A stretch of DNA of 33,600 nt from Methylobrevis pamukkalensis. GTDB taxonomy: Bacteria; Pseudomonadota; Alphaproteobacteria; Rhizobiales; Pleomorphomonadaceae. The position numbers were made by a program, and so were the translations under genes. This document shows positions 9,404-17,706 of this stretch, in pieces. The first letter of the stretch is position 1. Each line of letters starts with the position of its first letter. The stretch spans positions 1 through 33,600 of the forward strand of contig NZ_MCRJ01000034.1 in the NCBI RefSeq assembly GCF_001720135.1, read 5' to 3'. The notes under the pieces are model-generated. The model saw nothing but the letters and a program-made list of their open reading frames with translations, ran no database searches and was not told the DNA's origin.

Positions 9404-10024
9404 TCACCCGCTTCCCTCGATCTCCCGGAACCGCGACAGAAACGCCGCCTGCGCCTGCGTCGCCGGCCTGGCCGAAAGACCGAGGCGCGGGCCATCTGCG
9501 GCGGGGGTGCCGAAGCCGAGGGGCAGGCCGAACAGGCGCTTGGCTTCCGGGCGGGCGAAACCGGCAAGCTCCACCGCCTCGAAATAGGCGGCGATGCCGT
9601 CGGCCTTCTTGGTCAGCTTCTTCAACGCGGCGGGCATCGTCTCCGGCAGGCCGAAGCGCAGGTGGACCGCGCCCTGCAGCCGGGCCTCGATCGCCTTGTA
9701 GTTGCCGCCGATCACCGCCTTGAACGGCGAGATCATGTCGCCGATCACATATTCCGGGGCGTCGTGCAGCAGCACGCAGAGCCGGGCGCTGGCGTCGAGG
9801 CCGGGTTCGAGCGCACAGGCGATCTCTTCCACCAGCACCGAATGTTCGGCGACCGAATAGGCGTGGTCGCCGACCGTCTGGCCGTTCCAGCGCGCGACGC
9901 GGGCAAGGCCGTGGGCGATGTCCTCGATCTCGATGTCGAGCGGCGAGGGATCGATCAGGTCGAGCCGGCGGCCGGACAGCATGCGCTGCCACGCGCGGGG
10001 CAGGGCGGACGGGCGGTCGGCCAT
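9404..10024 (-). CDS. HD-domain hydrolase, YfbR-like (possible 5'-deoxynucleotidase)
   Basis: This 206-residue HD-superfamily metal-dependent phosphohydrolase has an RWNGQT segment, SVAEHS with the first metal His (His61), and LLHDAPEY with the HD pair (His87-Asp88). A later Asp in KKADGIAAY is the likely fourth ligand. This arrangement resembles YfbR-type nucleoside 5'-monophosphatases, but the exact substrate is unproven. The ATG at 10024 starts 5 bases after the stop of the ygfZ-like gene on the same strand, so the two are almost certainly one operon. Cytoplasmic location is expected, as no signal or membrane segment is seen. Confidence 0.82.
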   Translation of the reverse strand: MADRPSALPRAWQRMLSGRRLDLIDPSPLDIEIEDIAHGLARVARWNGQTVGDHAYSVAEHSVLVEEIACALEPGLDASARLCVLLHDAPEYVIGDMISPFKAVIGGNYKAIEARLQGAVHLRFGLPETMPAALKKLTKKADGIAAYFEAVELAGFARPEAKRLFGLPLGFGTPAADGPRLGLSARPATQAQAAFLSRFREIEGSG

Positions 10025-10029
10025 GGCGC

Positions 10030-10880
10030 CTACTCCGTCTCGGCGGCCGTGGGCCAGCCATAGGCCGCCCAGTCCGGCAGCGCGAGCCGCACCGGCACGT
10101 CGCCGGCCAGCAGCGCGGCGGCGCCGGCCGCACGGTCGAGGCGCAGGATGGCAAGACCGTCGTGGCCGGCGACGGAGCCGAGCAGGCCGGCCGGGCGGCC
10201 GTCGGCGGTGATCGTCGTGCCGGTGGCGGAAGGTCGGTGTCGGCGGTGACCAGCACCGGGCGCTTGCGCGCCGTGCCGCGGTGCTGCATCCGGCTGACCA
10301 CCTCCTGGCCAACGTAGCAGCCCTTCTCGAAGTCCACCCCGGCGATCTGGTCCATCGCCGCCTCGTGCGGGAAGGCGTCGCCATAGGCAAAGTCGAGGCC
10401 GCCTTCCGGGATGCCGAGCCGCGTGCGCAGGGCGTGCCAGTCGGAGGCGTCGACCGCCGCAAGGCCCGACGCCTCGGCGCGCGGCACATAGGCGCGCTGG
10501 CCAAGGCCGGCATGGCGCGGATCGGTGATGACGCGGCCGGGCAGATCGGCCGTGCCGCCGACGGATACGAGCACCGCCAGCGCCTCGCTGACGTCGGAGA
10601 GCTGCACCTTCGCGCGCAGCCGGTAGAGCGTCAGCCGCTTGAGGAGATCGGGCAGCAACGGCCGTGCCGTGTCGATCAGGAAGCCCTCGCCATCGGCGAC
10701 GACGAGGAAGTCGGCGATGATCTTGCCCTGCGGGGTCAGCAGTGCGCCAAAACCCGCGCCATCGCGCAGCACGTCGTCGACATCGACGGTGAGGAGATTG
10801 TCGAGGAAGGTCTTCGCGTCGGCTCCGTCCACGCGGAGCAGGCCGCGATCGGCAAGGTCTGCGACGGGCGCATGGGTCAT
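10030..10880 (-). CDS. ygfZ: YgfZ/GcvT-like folate-binding protein, with apparent -1 frameshift
   Basis: This family helps maintain iron-sulfur enzymes using tetrahydrofolate. The signature KGCYVGQE, with its conserved Cys, is at residues 186-193, followed by RMQHRGTARKRPV. The frame is lost after residue 218 (VTADTDLP) at about 10228. It continues in another frame as ATGTTITADGRPAGLLGS to the end AAYGWPTAAETE and a TAG at 10030. One added base gives a 283-residue protein of normal size. The start at 10880 is divergent from the amidohydrolase gene at 11075. Family identity is strong; the break is probably a consensus error because both halves remain conserved. Confidence 0.85.
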
Positions 10881-11074
10881 CGCGAAGATTCTCCGGTTCG
10901 GGAAACTGCCAAGAGAGGTAGCCCCCCGCGGCGGGTGTCACAAGGGCGCCGGTCACGAGGGTGCCCCGCGGGGCGGTGGCGAGCGGCCGGCGGGCCATCG
11001 CCTGTTCCGTCAACGCGCCGGCCGTCGTATAGGCAGGGACGAACGACACCCCTCCCGCCTTCAGGAGACACGCC

Positions 11075-12409
11075 ATGCCCGAGACCTTCGACCTCCTGAT
11101 CCGCGGCGCCACCGTCGTCAACCACGACGGCGAGGGCCTGCGCGACATTGCCGTGACGGGCGGCCGGATCGTCGCGATCGGCGACATCGATCCGGCGCGG
11201 GCCGGCGAGGTGATCGAGGCGAAGGGCCTGCACGTGCTGCCCGGCGTCGTCGACAGCCAGGTGCATTTCCGCGAGCCGGGGGCGGTCCACAAGGAGGATC
11301 TCGAATCGGGCTCGCGCGCCGCGGTGATGGGCGGCGTCACCGCCGTGTTCGAGATGCCCAACACCAGCCCGCTGACCACCAGCGCCGAACGCCTCGCCGA
11401 GAAGGTCGCCCTCGGCCGGCACCGGATGCACTGCGACTTTGCCTTCTGGGTCGGCGGCACCCGCGGCAATGTCGAGGACATTCCGGAGCTGGAGCGCCTG
11501 CCGGGCGCCGCCGGCATCAAGGTGTTCATGGGCTCGTCCACCGGCGACCTCTTGGTGGAGGACGACGCCGGCGTCGCCGCGATCCTGTCGCAGACCCGCC
11601 GCCGCGCCGCCTTCCACTCGGAGGACGAATACCGCCTGCGCGACCGGATGGACGAGCGCATTCCCGGCGATCCGTCGTCCCATCCGGTCTGGCGGGATGC
11701 CGAGGCCGCGCTGATGTGCACCCGGCGCCTTGTCGGGATTGCCCGCGACGTCGGTGCACGCATCCACGTGCTGCATATCTCCACGGCCGAGGAGATGGTG
11801 TTCCTGAAGGACCACAAGGACGTCGCCTCCTGCGAGGTGACGCCGCACCACCTGACCCTGTCGGCGGACGACTACGCCCGGCTCGGCAACCTCCTGCAGA
11901 TGAACCCGCCGGTGCGGGACGCCGCCCACCGCGACGGCATCTGGCACGGGGTCGGGCAGGGCATCGCCGACGTCCTCGGCTCCGATCACGCGCCGCACAC
12001 GCTGGAGGAAAAGGCCAGGCCCTATCCGGCAAGCCCCTCGGGCATGACCGGCGTGCAGACGCTGGTGCCGGTGATGCTCGACCATGTGGCGAAGGGCCGG
12101 ATGTCGCTCGCCCGCTTCGTCGACATGACCAGCGCCGGCCCGGCCCGCCTGTTCGGCATGGCGCGCAAGGGCCGCATCGCCGTCGGCTATGATGCCGACC
12201 TGACGGTGGTCGACCTGAAGCGGACGGAGACGATCACCAACGGCTGGATCGCCTCGAAATGCGGCTGGACGCCCTACGACGGCCTGTCCGCCACCGGCTG
12301 GCCGGTCGGCACCTTCGTGCGCGGCCGCAAGGTGATGTGGCAGGGCGAGCTCACGACGCCCGCGCAGGGCGAGCCGGTGCTGTTCGGCGAGGCCCTGCCG
12401 CGGGGGTGA
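11075..12409 (+). CDS. Dihydroorotase-family amidohydrolase with Gln in place of the first metal His
   Basis: This 444-residue cyclic amidohydrolase is of the dihydroorotase (type I) group; dihydroorotases close carbamoyl-aspartate to dihydroorotate in pyrimidine synthesis. Motifs seen are HFREPG (64-69), KEDLESGSRAA, FEMPNT, GIKVFMGS with the likely carboxylated Lys, HVLHIS, TPHHLTLS and GSDHAPHT. In canonical enzymes the first motif is D-x-H-x-H; here it reads D60-S-Q62-V-H64, so one zinc ligand is Gln. I believe similar Gln variants occur in alphaproteobacterial dihydroorotases, so this may mark a subgroup. Activity as a true dihydroorotase is therefore likely but not certain. The start follows CAGGAG. 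It is divergent from the ygfZ-like gene. Confidence 0.85.
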   Translation: MPETFDLLIRGATVVNHDGEGLRDIAVTGGRIVAIGDIDPARAGEVIEAKGLHVLPGVVDSQVHFREPGAVHKEDLESGSRAAVMGGVTAVFEMPNTSPLTTSAERLAEKVALGRHRMHCDFAFWVGGTRGNVEDIPELERLPGAAGIKVFMGSSTGDLLVEDDAGVAAILSQTRRRAAFHSEDEYRLRDRMDERIPGDPSSHPVWRDAEAALMCTRRLVGIARDVGARIHVLHISTAEEMVFLKDHKDVASCEVTPHHLTLSADDYARLGNLLQMNPPVRDAAHRDGIWHGVGQGIADVLGSDHAPHTLEEKARPYPASPSGMTGVQTLVPVMLDHVAKGRMSLARFVDMTSAGPARLFGMARKGRIAVGYDADLTVVDLKRTETITNGWIASKCGWTPYDGLSATGWPVGTFVRGRKVMWQGELTTPAQGEPVLFGEALPRG

Positions 12410-12803
12410 GGGCGGGGGAAGCGGGACGTGAGGGATGCGGGAGTGTGCGACCCTCCTCCCGCACCTCCGGCTTCAGGCGTTTCCCTCGATTTCCAGTCCC
12501 CCCGCATCCGTCATCCCCGCGCAGGCGGGGACCCATCGTTCCGCGGGCGGATGGGGCCGGCTGACGACGGGCGGGGCTGCGACCGCCTTCCGCTCCCGCA
12601 ATGTCGACCTTGCCGAGTGCCGGGTCCCCGCCTTTGCGGGGATGGCGAAGACGGAGAGCGATGACGGATGCGGTGAGGGATGAGGCAAGAGCCAAGAGCG
12701 AAGAGCCGGGAGTCCGGATCAGACCCTCTCCCTCGCCGTCATGATCTGCTAGCACTTGTCGGCAGATACTGAAGACGTACGCCATTGCTCCGGAAACGCC
12801 GTC
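12410..12803. other. Intergenic region with stem-loop and palindromic repeat
   Basis: No gene was found in these 394 bases. TGCGGGAG and CTCCCGCA (12436-12463) make an 8-base-pair stem after the amidohydrolase stop and may end that transcript. The palindromic repeat element at 12502-12673 follows. The remaining 130 bases up to lemA should include its promoter, but no clear one was seen. Confidence 0.5.
12502..12673. repeat. Palindromic repeat element, copy 1 (GTCATCCCCGC family)
   Basis: The outer arms CCGCATCCGTCAT (12502-12514) and ATGACGGATGCGG (12661-12673) are perfect inverted copies. Inside, each side carries a small palindrome: CCCCGC-4-GCGGGG at 12515-12530 and a similar one at 12626-12642. 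The right side also has a degenerate arm copy (12637-12659) before the perfect one. A related element lies at 33244-33391. Such GC-rich palindromes are dispersed between genes in many proteobacteria; they carry no gene. Confidence 0.75.
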
Positions 12804-13361
12804 ATGACCAGCCTGATCATTCTCGCGATCCTCGTCCTGATCGCCGTCTACCTCGTCTACCTCTACAACGCGCTGGTGAAGGCGCGGCAGATGGCGAAGG
12901 AGGGGTGGTCGGGCATCGACGTGCAGCTGAAGCGCCGGGCCGATCTCGTGCCCAACCTCGTGGAGACCGTGAAGGGCTACATGACCCACGAGCGCGAGAC
13001 GCTTGAGGCGGTGACAAGGATGCGGGCGCAGGTGGGGGCGGTGCCGGCCGGCGATGTGGCGGGCCGGGCGGCGGCGGAAGGCCTGCTCGGGCAGGCGCTC
13101 GGCCGGCTGCTCGCGGTCGCCGAGAATTATCCGGACCTCAAGGCGAGCGCCAACTTCACCCAGCTGCAGGGCGAGCTCTCCACCCTCGAGAACGAGATCC
13201 AGATGTCGCGGCGCTACTACAACGGCGCGGCCCGCGAACTCAACGTGATGGTGGAATCCTTCCCCTCCAACCTCGTCGCCGGCCGCTTCGGCTTCGCGGC
13301 GATGCCCTATTTCGAGATCGAGAATGCCGCCGACCGGGCGGTGCCGAAGGTCGGCTTCTGA
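12804..13361 (+). CDS. lemA: LemA family protein
   Basis: This 185-residue LemA-family protein has one N-terminal transmembrane helix (residues about 4-22) and then a long helical domain. Family marks are [59 protein letters not shown] and [12 protein letters not shown]. LemA proteins sit in the inner membrane and are very often encoded next to a DUF2207 protein, as here; their molecular role is not settled. The ATG at 12804 follows CCGGAAA. An earlier in-frame start at 12756 would place extra residues before the membrane helix and is less likely. The DUF2207 gene follows after 11 bases. Confidence 0.93.
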   Translation: MTSLIILAILVLIAVYLVYLYNALVKARQMAKEGWSGIDVQLKRRADLVPNLVETVKGYMTHERETLEAVTRMRAQVGAVPAGDVAGRAAAEGLLGQALGRLLAVAENYPDLKASANFTQLQGELSTLENEIQMSRRYYNGAARELNVMVESFPSNLVAGRFGFAAMPYFEIENAADRAVPKVGF

Positions 13362-13372
13362 GGGGCCGCGTG

Positions 13373-15306
13373 ATGATCGCCCGCCCGCTCGCGCGCCTCG
13401 CCGCCCTGATCGCATTGCTCCTCGCCCTGCTGATGGCCGCGCCGGTCCTTGCCGACGAGCGCATCCGGTCGTTTTCCTCCACCATCGAGGTGCAGGCGGA
13501 CGGCGACCTTCTGGTCACCGAGCGCATCACCGTCGATGCCGAGGGCCGCAACATCCGGCGCGGCATCTTCCGAGACTTTCCGCTGACCTTCGTCGATGAC
13601 GAAGGACGGCGCCGCGAGGTCGGCTTCGAGGTGCTGGACGTCGAGCGCGACGGCGCGGCCGAGCCGTGGTCCACGAACACCAGCGCGGACGGAGTGCGAA
13701 TCTACATCGGCGACCGGGACCGGCTGCTGCCGCGCGGCACCTACGCCTACCGCATCCGCTACGAGACGAGCCGGCAGATCCGCCGCTTTGCCGACCATGA
13801 CGAGGTCTACTGGAACGTCACCGGCAACGACTGGGCGTTCCCGGTCGATCTCGCCACCGCGACCGTGATCCTGCCGGAGGGGGCGACGCCCGAGCGCTGG
13901 ACCGCCTACACCGGCCGTTTCGGCGCGCGCGGCGATGCCTGGCGCGTCGAGGCGCAGGGCCGGGAGGTGACCTTCCGCACCACCGCGCCGCTCGGCCCCG
14001 GCGAAGGGCTTACGGTTGTCGTCGCGATCCCCAAAGGCGTGATCGCGCCGCCGAGCGAGGCGCAGGAGGCCGGCTGGTTCTTCCTCGACAACCGCAACGA
14101 GATCCTCGGCGCCCTCGTCGTCCTCGTGGTGTTCGGCTACTACCTGATCGCCTGGTCGAAGGTCGGCCGCGACCCGCCGGCCCATCTGGTCATTCCGCGC
14201 TTTCACCCGCCCGCCGGCATCTCGCCGGCGCTGGCGAACTACATCCACGAGCTCGGCTTCAGCGGCAAGGGCTGGACGGCGCTGTCGGCGGCGGTGGTGT
14301 CGCTGGGGGTCAAGGGCCATCTCCGGCTGGAGGATCTGGGCGACAAGCCGGTGATCGTGCGCGTCGGCGACGATCGCCCCGCCAGCCTGCCGCCGGGCGA
14401 GCGGGCGATCCTGACCTTCCTTGACGCGGGCGGCCATGCCCGGCTGCGCCTCGACAAGGCCAATGGCCCGGAGATCGTCCGGCTCGCCTCCGCCTTCCGC
14501 AACGCGATCGAGGCCGAGAATCGCGGCCGCTATTTCGAGAACAACCGGCTCTATGCGATCATCGGCATCGCGCTCAGCGTGCTCGGCCTCGTCGGCCTGC
14601 TGGCGCTCGGGCGCTGGGGCGCCGAAAGTGTCGCGACGCTCATTCCCTTCGTCTTCTTCGGCTTCTTTGCCGCCTTAATGTCGCGGCTGGTGCTGACGAT
14701 GGTGCGCGGCAGCGGCGTGGCCTCGAAGGTGCGTCTTCTGGTGATGATCTTCGTGCTCGGATATATGGTGGTCAGCGGTGTCGGCGCCTTTGCCGTGCAT
14801 GCCCTGCCGATGCTCACTGCCGATCCGACGCTGCCGCTGCTGACCGGCGCGCTCGTCGGCCTCAACGTGCTGTTCTTCATCCTGCTGCGTGCGCCGACCA
14901 CCACGGGCGCAAGGTGATGGCCGAGATCGAGGGGCTGAAGCTCTACATTTCCAAGGCGGAGACCGCGCGGCTCAACATGGCCGGCGCGCCGGAGATGTCG
15001 CCGCAGCATTTCGAGACGCTGCTGCCCTATGCCATTGCGCTCGGTGAGGAAAAGCCGTGGTCGCAGGCGATGCAGGCCTGGCTTGCCACCGCTGCGGCGG
15101 CCGGCGCGGCGGTGACTTATGCGCCCGGCTGGTATGGCGGTCGGTCGTTCAGCGGAGCCGGCTTCGGCAGCGCCTTCTCCGGCCTCTCCAGCACCATGTC
15201 GTCGGCCTTCCAGTCGTCGGTGCCGGCGCCGCGCTCGTCGAGCTCCGGCTTTTCCGGCGGCGGCTCGGGCGGCGGCGGTGGCGGGGGCGGCGGCGGCGGC
15301 TGGTGA
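13373..15306 (+). CDS. DUF2207 membrane protein with glycine-rich tail, with apparent -1 frameshift
   Basis: This is the usual operon partner of LemA. It has a signal peptide (about 1-24, ending VLADE), an N-terminal DUF2207 domain, a membrane helix near residue 240 ([15 protein letters not shown]) and two or more further helices near 390-500. It ends in a typical SGGGSGGG...W tail, thought to be membrane-facing or export-related in this family. The frame breaks at about 14908, where GGCGCAAGG should read GGCCGCAAGG to join [17 protein letters not shown]. One added base gives 644 residues. At the break the false stop and an ATG overlap as TGATG (14914-14919), so the C-terminal part could be reinitiated even if the shift were real. 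A GTG at 13370 is an alternative start. Confidence 0.85.
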
Positions 15307-15309
15307 GGG

Positions 15310-15341
15310 CAGGTTTGCGACGGGCCCTGTGCGCAGACCTG
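15310..15341 (+). terminator. Stem-loop after the lemA-DUF2207 operon
   Basis: CAGGTTTGCG and CGCAGACCTG pair at nine of ten positions around a 12-base loop, four bases after the DUF2207 stop. No T-run follows, so termination strength is uncertain. Confidence 0.4.
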
Positions 15342-15452
15342 ATCTCGCACCGGATCACTGGAAAGCGCGGCTCAGGTCTGCGATGAGGATCGTCGCCTGC
15401 CGGGTCCAGCCGTGGACCGGCTGCGCGTCCGACATCCTCCCGGAAGCCGTCC

Positions 15453-15803
15453 ATGCCCGTCTTCGACTATGTCCGCCCGATCCTGCTGCTGCTCGCCTCC
15501 AACGTGTTCATGACGTTTGCCTGGTACGGCCATCTCAAGTTCGAGAACCGGCCGCTGTGGATCGTGATCCTCGTCAGCTGGGGCATCGCCTTCTTCGAAT
15601 ACTGCCTCGCCGTGCCGGCCAACCGCTACGGTCACGAGGTCTATTCGGCCGCCCAGCTCAAGACCATCCAGGAGGTGGTGACGCTGGTGATCTTCGCCGG
15701 CTTCTCGGTGATGTATCTGGGCGAGAAGATCACCATCAACCACGCGGTCGGCTTCGCGCTGATCTGCGCCGGCGCCTTCTTCGTGTTCAAGGGGCCGCTG
15801 TGA
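15453..15803 (+). CDS. DUF486 small membrane protein (DMT-superfamily-like)
   Basis: This 116-residue inner-membrane protein has four predicted helices, at about residues 7-25, 33-51, 72-88 and 95-113. Sequence parts such as VFMTFAWYGHLKF, FFEYCLAVPANRYG, SAAQLKTIQEV and GFALICAGAFFVFK match the DUF486 family, which is related to four-helix small multidrug resistance and DMT proteins. No transported substrate is known. The ATG at 15453 is preceded by CGGAAG. It converges with the next gene, with only 16 bases between the stops. Confidence 0.87.
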   Translation: MPVFDYVRPILLLLASNVFMTFAWYGHLKFENRPLWIVILVSWGIAFFEYCLAVPANRYGHEVYSAAQLKTIQEVVTLVIFAGFSVMYLGEKITINHAVGFALICAGAFFVFKGPL

Positions 15804-15819
15804 GACCCGCCTTCCGGCC

Positions 15820-16524
15820 TCACTCCGGCACCGAGAATTCCGGCATCGCGAAGGTCTTCCACGCGCCGTCGGCAGTGATTTCCACCTTGTAGAAGGTGTA
15901 GCTGCCGGTGGCGGCGATCTCGGCGAAATCCCCGGCGGTCATGACGCGGTAGACCTCGACCATCTGCTTGGTGGTCAGCCGGCTCGGCGGATAGGCCGAG
16001 AAATAGGGCCAGACATAGGTCTCCTGCGGCGTGCCGGCGTCCTGGACGATCCAGCCGGCCTCCAGCACGTCGACGAGGATCGCGAGGATCTCGATGCCGT
16101 CCTCGTCACCCGATTCGGCCTTGAGCGTGTCGATCTTGTCCTCGGCCTCCTGGCCGGCAAGCTTCGGCGCGGTCTTCGACGATTCGATCACCGGCCGCAG
16201 CGCCTCGGTGTCGCCGGTGAGGGCGGCGGCGAGGATCGCGGCGCGCATGCGGGCGACGGGCTCGGGCAGGCCGGCATGGCCGTAGTGGACCTCCGGCAGC
16301 GGGGCTGCCGGATCGACCGCCTCGGCCTCGACCGGCGAGCGGTCGAGCGGGTTGAAGCCGCCCGGCGGAAGCGAGGGGCGCTCCTCCAATTCCTCGCCGA
16401 CCGGCGGCGCGGCATTGATCGGGGGCACGATGATGCGCTGGGTGGGCACCTCGGTGGCCGCATGCGCCGGCAACACCGCGCCGATGGCGAGGATCGCGAG
16501 CCAGACCGGGTATCGCAAAGTCAT
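15820..16524 (-). CDS. Exported protein of unknown function, alphaproteobacterial type
   Basis: This 234-residue protein starts with a signal peptide (about 1-22, core WLAILAIGAVLPAHA, probable cleavage after AHA). A Pro-rich stretch leads to a helical domain and a conserved-looking C-terminus with ETYVWPYFSAYPP and TGSYTFYKVEITADGAWKTF. I do not recognise a named family, though the layout resembles uncharacterised periplasmic proteins of rhizobia. The start at 16524 (MTLRYP) puts the signal peptide first; an in-frame start at 16554 would add ten Arg/Gly-rich residues. A sigma-70-like promoter lies about 80 bases upstream. Confidence 0.72.
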   Translation of the reverse strand: MTLRYPVWLAILAIGAVLPAHAATEVPTQRIIVPPINAAPPVGEELEERPSLPPGGFNPLDRSPVEAEAVDPAAPLPEVHYGHAGLPEPVARMRAAILAAALTGDTEALRPVIESSKTAPKLAGQEAEDKIDTLKAESGDEDGIEILAILVDVLEAGWIVQDAGTPQETYVWPYFSAYPPSRLTTKQMVEVYRVMTAGDFAEIAATGSYTFYKVEITADGAWKTFAMPEFSVPE

Positions 16525-16604
16525 CACTCCAGTGCGTCCGCGCCGGCCACCCACGTCGCCACCGCGCGACGCATCAGGGTGCGGCCGGCACCTCGACCCC
16601 CTCC

Positions 16605-16633
16605 CTATAGGGCCGGGGGCGGGGGCTTGTCAC
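16605..16633 (-). promoter_or_regulatory. Sigma-70-like promoter for the exported protein gene
   Basis: On the minus strand, GTGACA (-35, at 16633-16628) and CTATAG (-10, at 16610-16605) are separated by exactly 17 bases. This is close to the alphaproteobacterial housekeeping pattern TTGACA-N17-TATAAT. The start point would be near 16598, leaving a leader of about 75 bases before the ATG at 16524. Confidence 0.5.
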
Positions 16634-16779
16634 CCTTGCGCCGTTGCCCGGCTCCATGGGCAACTCGCTGAAATGAAAGTCAAAAGAGCGCTGGAGGCGA
16701 CAGCGTCGCCCGGCGTTTTTCCTGCGCTGTTGCCGCAATGCCACGACGCGCGGGCCGGAGCGGCTGTTTACCAGGCCTT

Positions 16780-16811
16780 GGCACCGGTCGCCGATACCGA
16801 GGACCGGTGCC
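16780..16811 (-). terminator. Stem-loop downstream of the unknown 89-residue gene
   Basis: GGCACCGGTC and GACCGGTGCC form a perfect 10-base-pair stem with a 12-base loop. It begins 14 bases past the stop of the minus-strand gene. No T-run follows. Confidence 0.45.
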
Positions 16812-16825
16812 GGATTATGCGGCCG

Positions 16826-17095
16826 TTACTGCAGCGTGCGGTCGAGCGTGTAGTCGCCGGCGGCGATCTTCGCGGGGATCTTCGAGATCATCGCCGCGAC
16901 CACCGGCTCGCCGAAACAGTCGACGAGGGTCGTGAGCGCGGTGAACAGGGCCACGTGGGCGAAGGCGTCGGCCGGCACGCCGTCGGCGTCGGCTTCATCG
17001 AAGGCCTGCTCGATGTGCTGCATGGCCCGGCGCTTGAAGCGCTCGGCGTCGCACGCCTCGTGGTCGGTCTCGTGGTCCTCGCTCAGCGTCGCCAT
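16826..17095 (-). CDS. Small cytoplasmic protein of unknown function
   Basis: This 89-residue acidic protein has no signal peptide or membrane segment. It begins with an Asp/Glu/His-rich stretch (SEDHETDHEACDAERFKRRA) and continues as amphipathic helices with HVALFTALTTLVDCFGEPVVAAMISK. I do not recognise the family. The ATG at 17095 is preceded by AGGACGAG; a GTG directly before it (17098) is an alternative. Its upstream region carries two tandem TTAA-N6-TTAAC elements that resemble CtrA binding sites, so cell-cycle control is possible. Confidence 0.65.
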   Translation of the reverse strand: MATLSEDHETDHEACDAERFKRRAMQHIEQAFDEADADGVPADAFAHVALFTALTTLVDCFGEPVVAAMISKIPAKIAAGDYTLDRTLQ

Positions 17096-17210
17096 CACTC
17101 GTCCTGTCCTGTCTCACCGGGGCGAGGCGACCCTGGCCGGGCGCCTTGCGCGTCCGGCGTCGTGCTTGAGGCGACACTAGCAGGGTGACGGACGACCGCA
17201 ACGGTCATCG

Positions 17211-17248
17211 TTAATTTGAGTTAACGGCGGCGGGTTAAGAGAGGTTAA
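17211..17248 (-). promoter_or_regulatory. Tandem CtrA-like binding sites (TTAA-N6-TTAAC x2)
   Basis: TTAATTTGAGTTAAC (17211-17225) and TTAAGAGAGGTTAAC (17234-17248) share the same architecture and lie 23 bases apart, about two helical turns. CtrA of alphaproteobacteria binds TTAA-N7-TTAA(C) pairs; here the gap is six, so the match is close but not exact. The sites lie 116-153 bases upstream of the unknown small gene starting at 17095. Confidence 0.45.
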
Positions 17249-17317
17249 CGCTGCGCCGGCGGCGGCTGGCGCCCGGATTTCCGCGCCGGATTGCTCTGCC
17301 GGCGCCGCCCGATCCGG

Positions 17318-17704
17318 TCACTTGTCTGTGGACAGCCGGCGCGACAGCCGCGCCCCCTCGTCGAGATAGCGCTGCACCAGGTCGGCCGCGCGGGGCGTGC
17401 AGTCGCGATAGAGCGCGGCGAACTCGCGGTTGGCGCGGTTGTAGGCGGCAATGTAGCGGCGACGCAACTCCGGCGGCGGCGCCTCGACCTGCAGGAAGTT
17501 CGACATCTTCTCGCGCCAGATGCTGCCGGCCCGGCCGCTGCACACGGTGTCGAGATGCGACAGCGCGCCAAGAATCTCGGCGAGGCGCTGAAGGTCGCCG
17601 GCGTGCGGCGGGTCTTCCGCCCGGGCCGGAGCGGCGAGCAGCATCGCGCCCAGGAGCGCGGCGCCGATACGGCGGCAGGCGAGCGAGGGGAGGCGGCCGG
17701 CCAC
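17318..17704 (-). CDS. TIGR02301-like exported protein, GTG start
   Basis: This 128-residue protein has a signal peptide (core IGAALLGAMLLAAPARA). The mature helical part, with RLAEILGALSHLDTVC, WREKM, YIAAYNRANREFAALYRDCTPRA and RYLDEGARLSRRL, fits the conserved alphaproteobacterial family TIGR02301, of unknown function. Two Cys (in DTVC and RDC) could form a disulfide. No ATG fits; the GTG at 17704 has AGGAG eight bases upstream. It starts two bases after the NUDIX gene's stop, so the two are translationally coupled and form an operon. Confidence 0.78.
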   Translation of the reverse strand: MAGRLPSLACRRIGAALLGAMLLAAPARAEDPPHAGDLQRLAEILGALSHLDTVCSGRAGSIWREKMSNFLQVEAPPPELRRRYIAAYNRANREFAALYRDCTPRAADLVQRYLDEGARLSRRLSTDK

Positions 17705-17706
17705 CG

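Larger units (their letters stand above)
16525..16825. other. Intergenic region rich in hairpins
   Basis: These 301 bases separate two minus-strand genes and contain no recognisable gene. They hold the promoter at 16605-16633 and three perfect hairpins: GTTGCCC-8-GGGCAAC (16643-16664), GGCGAC-3-GTCGCC (16696-16710, with TTTTT at 16716 on the plus strand), and the terminator-like stem at 16780-16811. Confidence 0.5.

Noticed and set aside
10030-11817. Minus-strand open frame across the amidohydrolase gene
   Set aside because: Only its last 60 residues, belonging to the ygfZ-like gene after the frameshift, are real; the rest is antisense to the amidohydrolase.
12502-12673. CRISPR-like repeats
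   Set aside because: The repeated units are inverted, only two, and not separated by regular spacers; this is a palindromic intergenic element.
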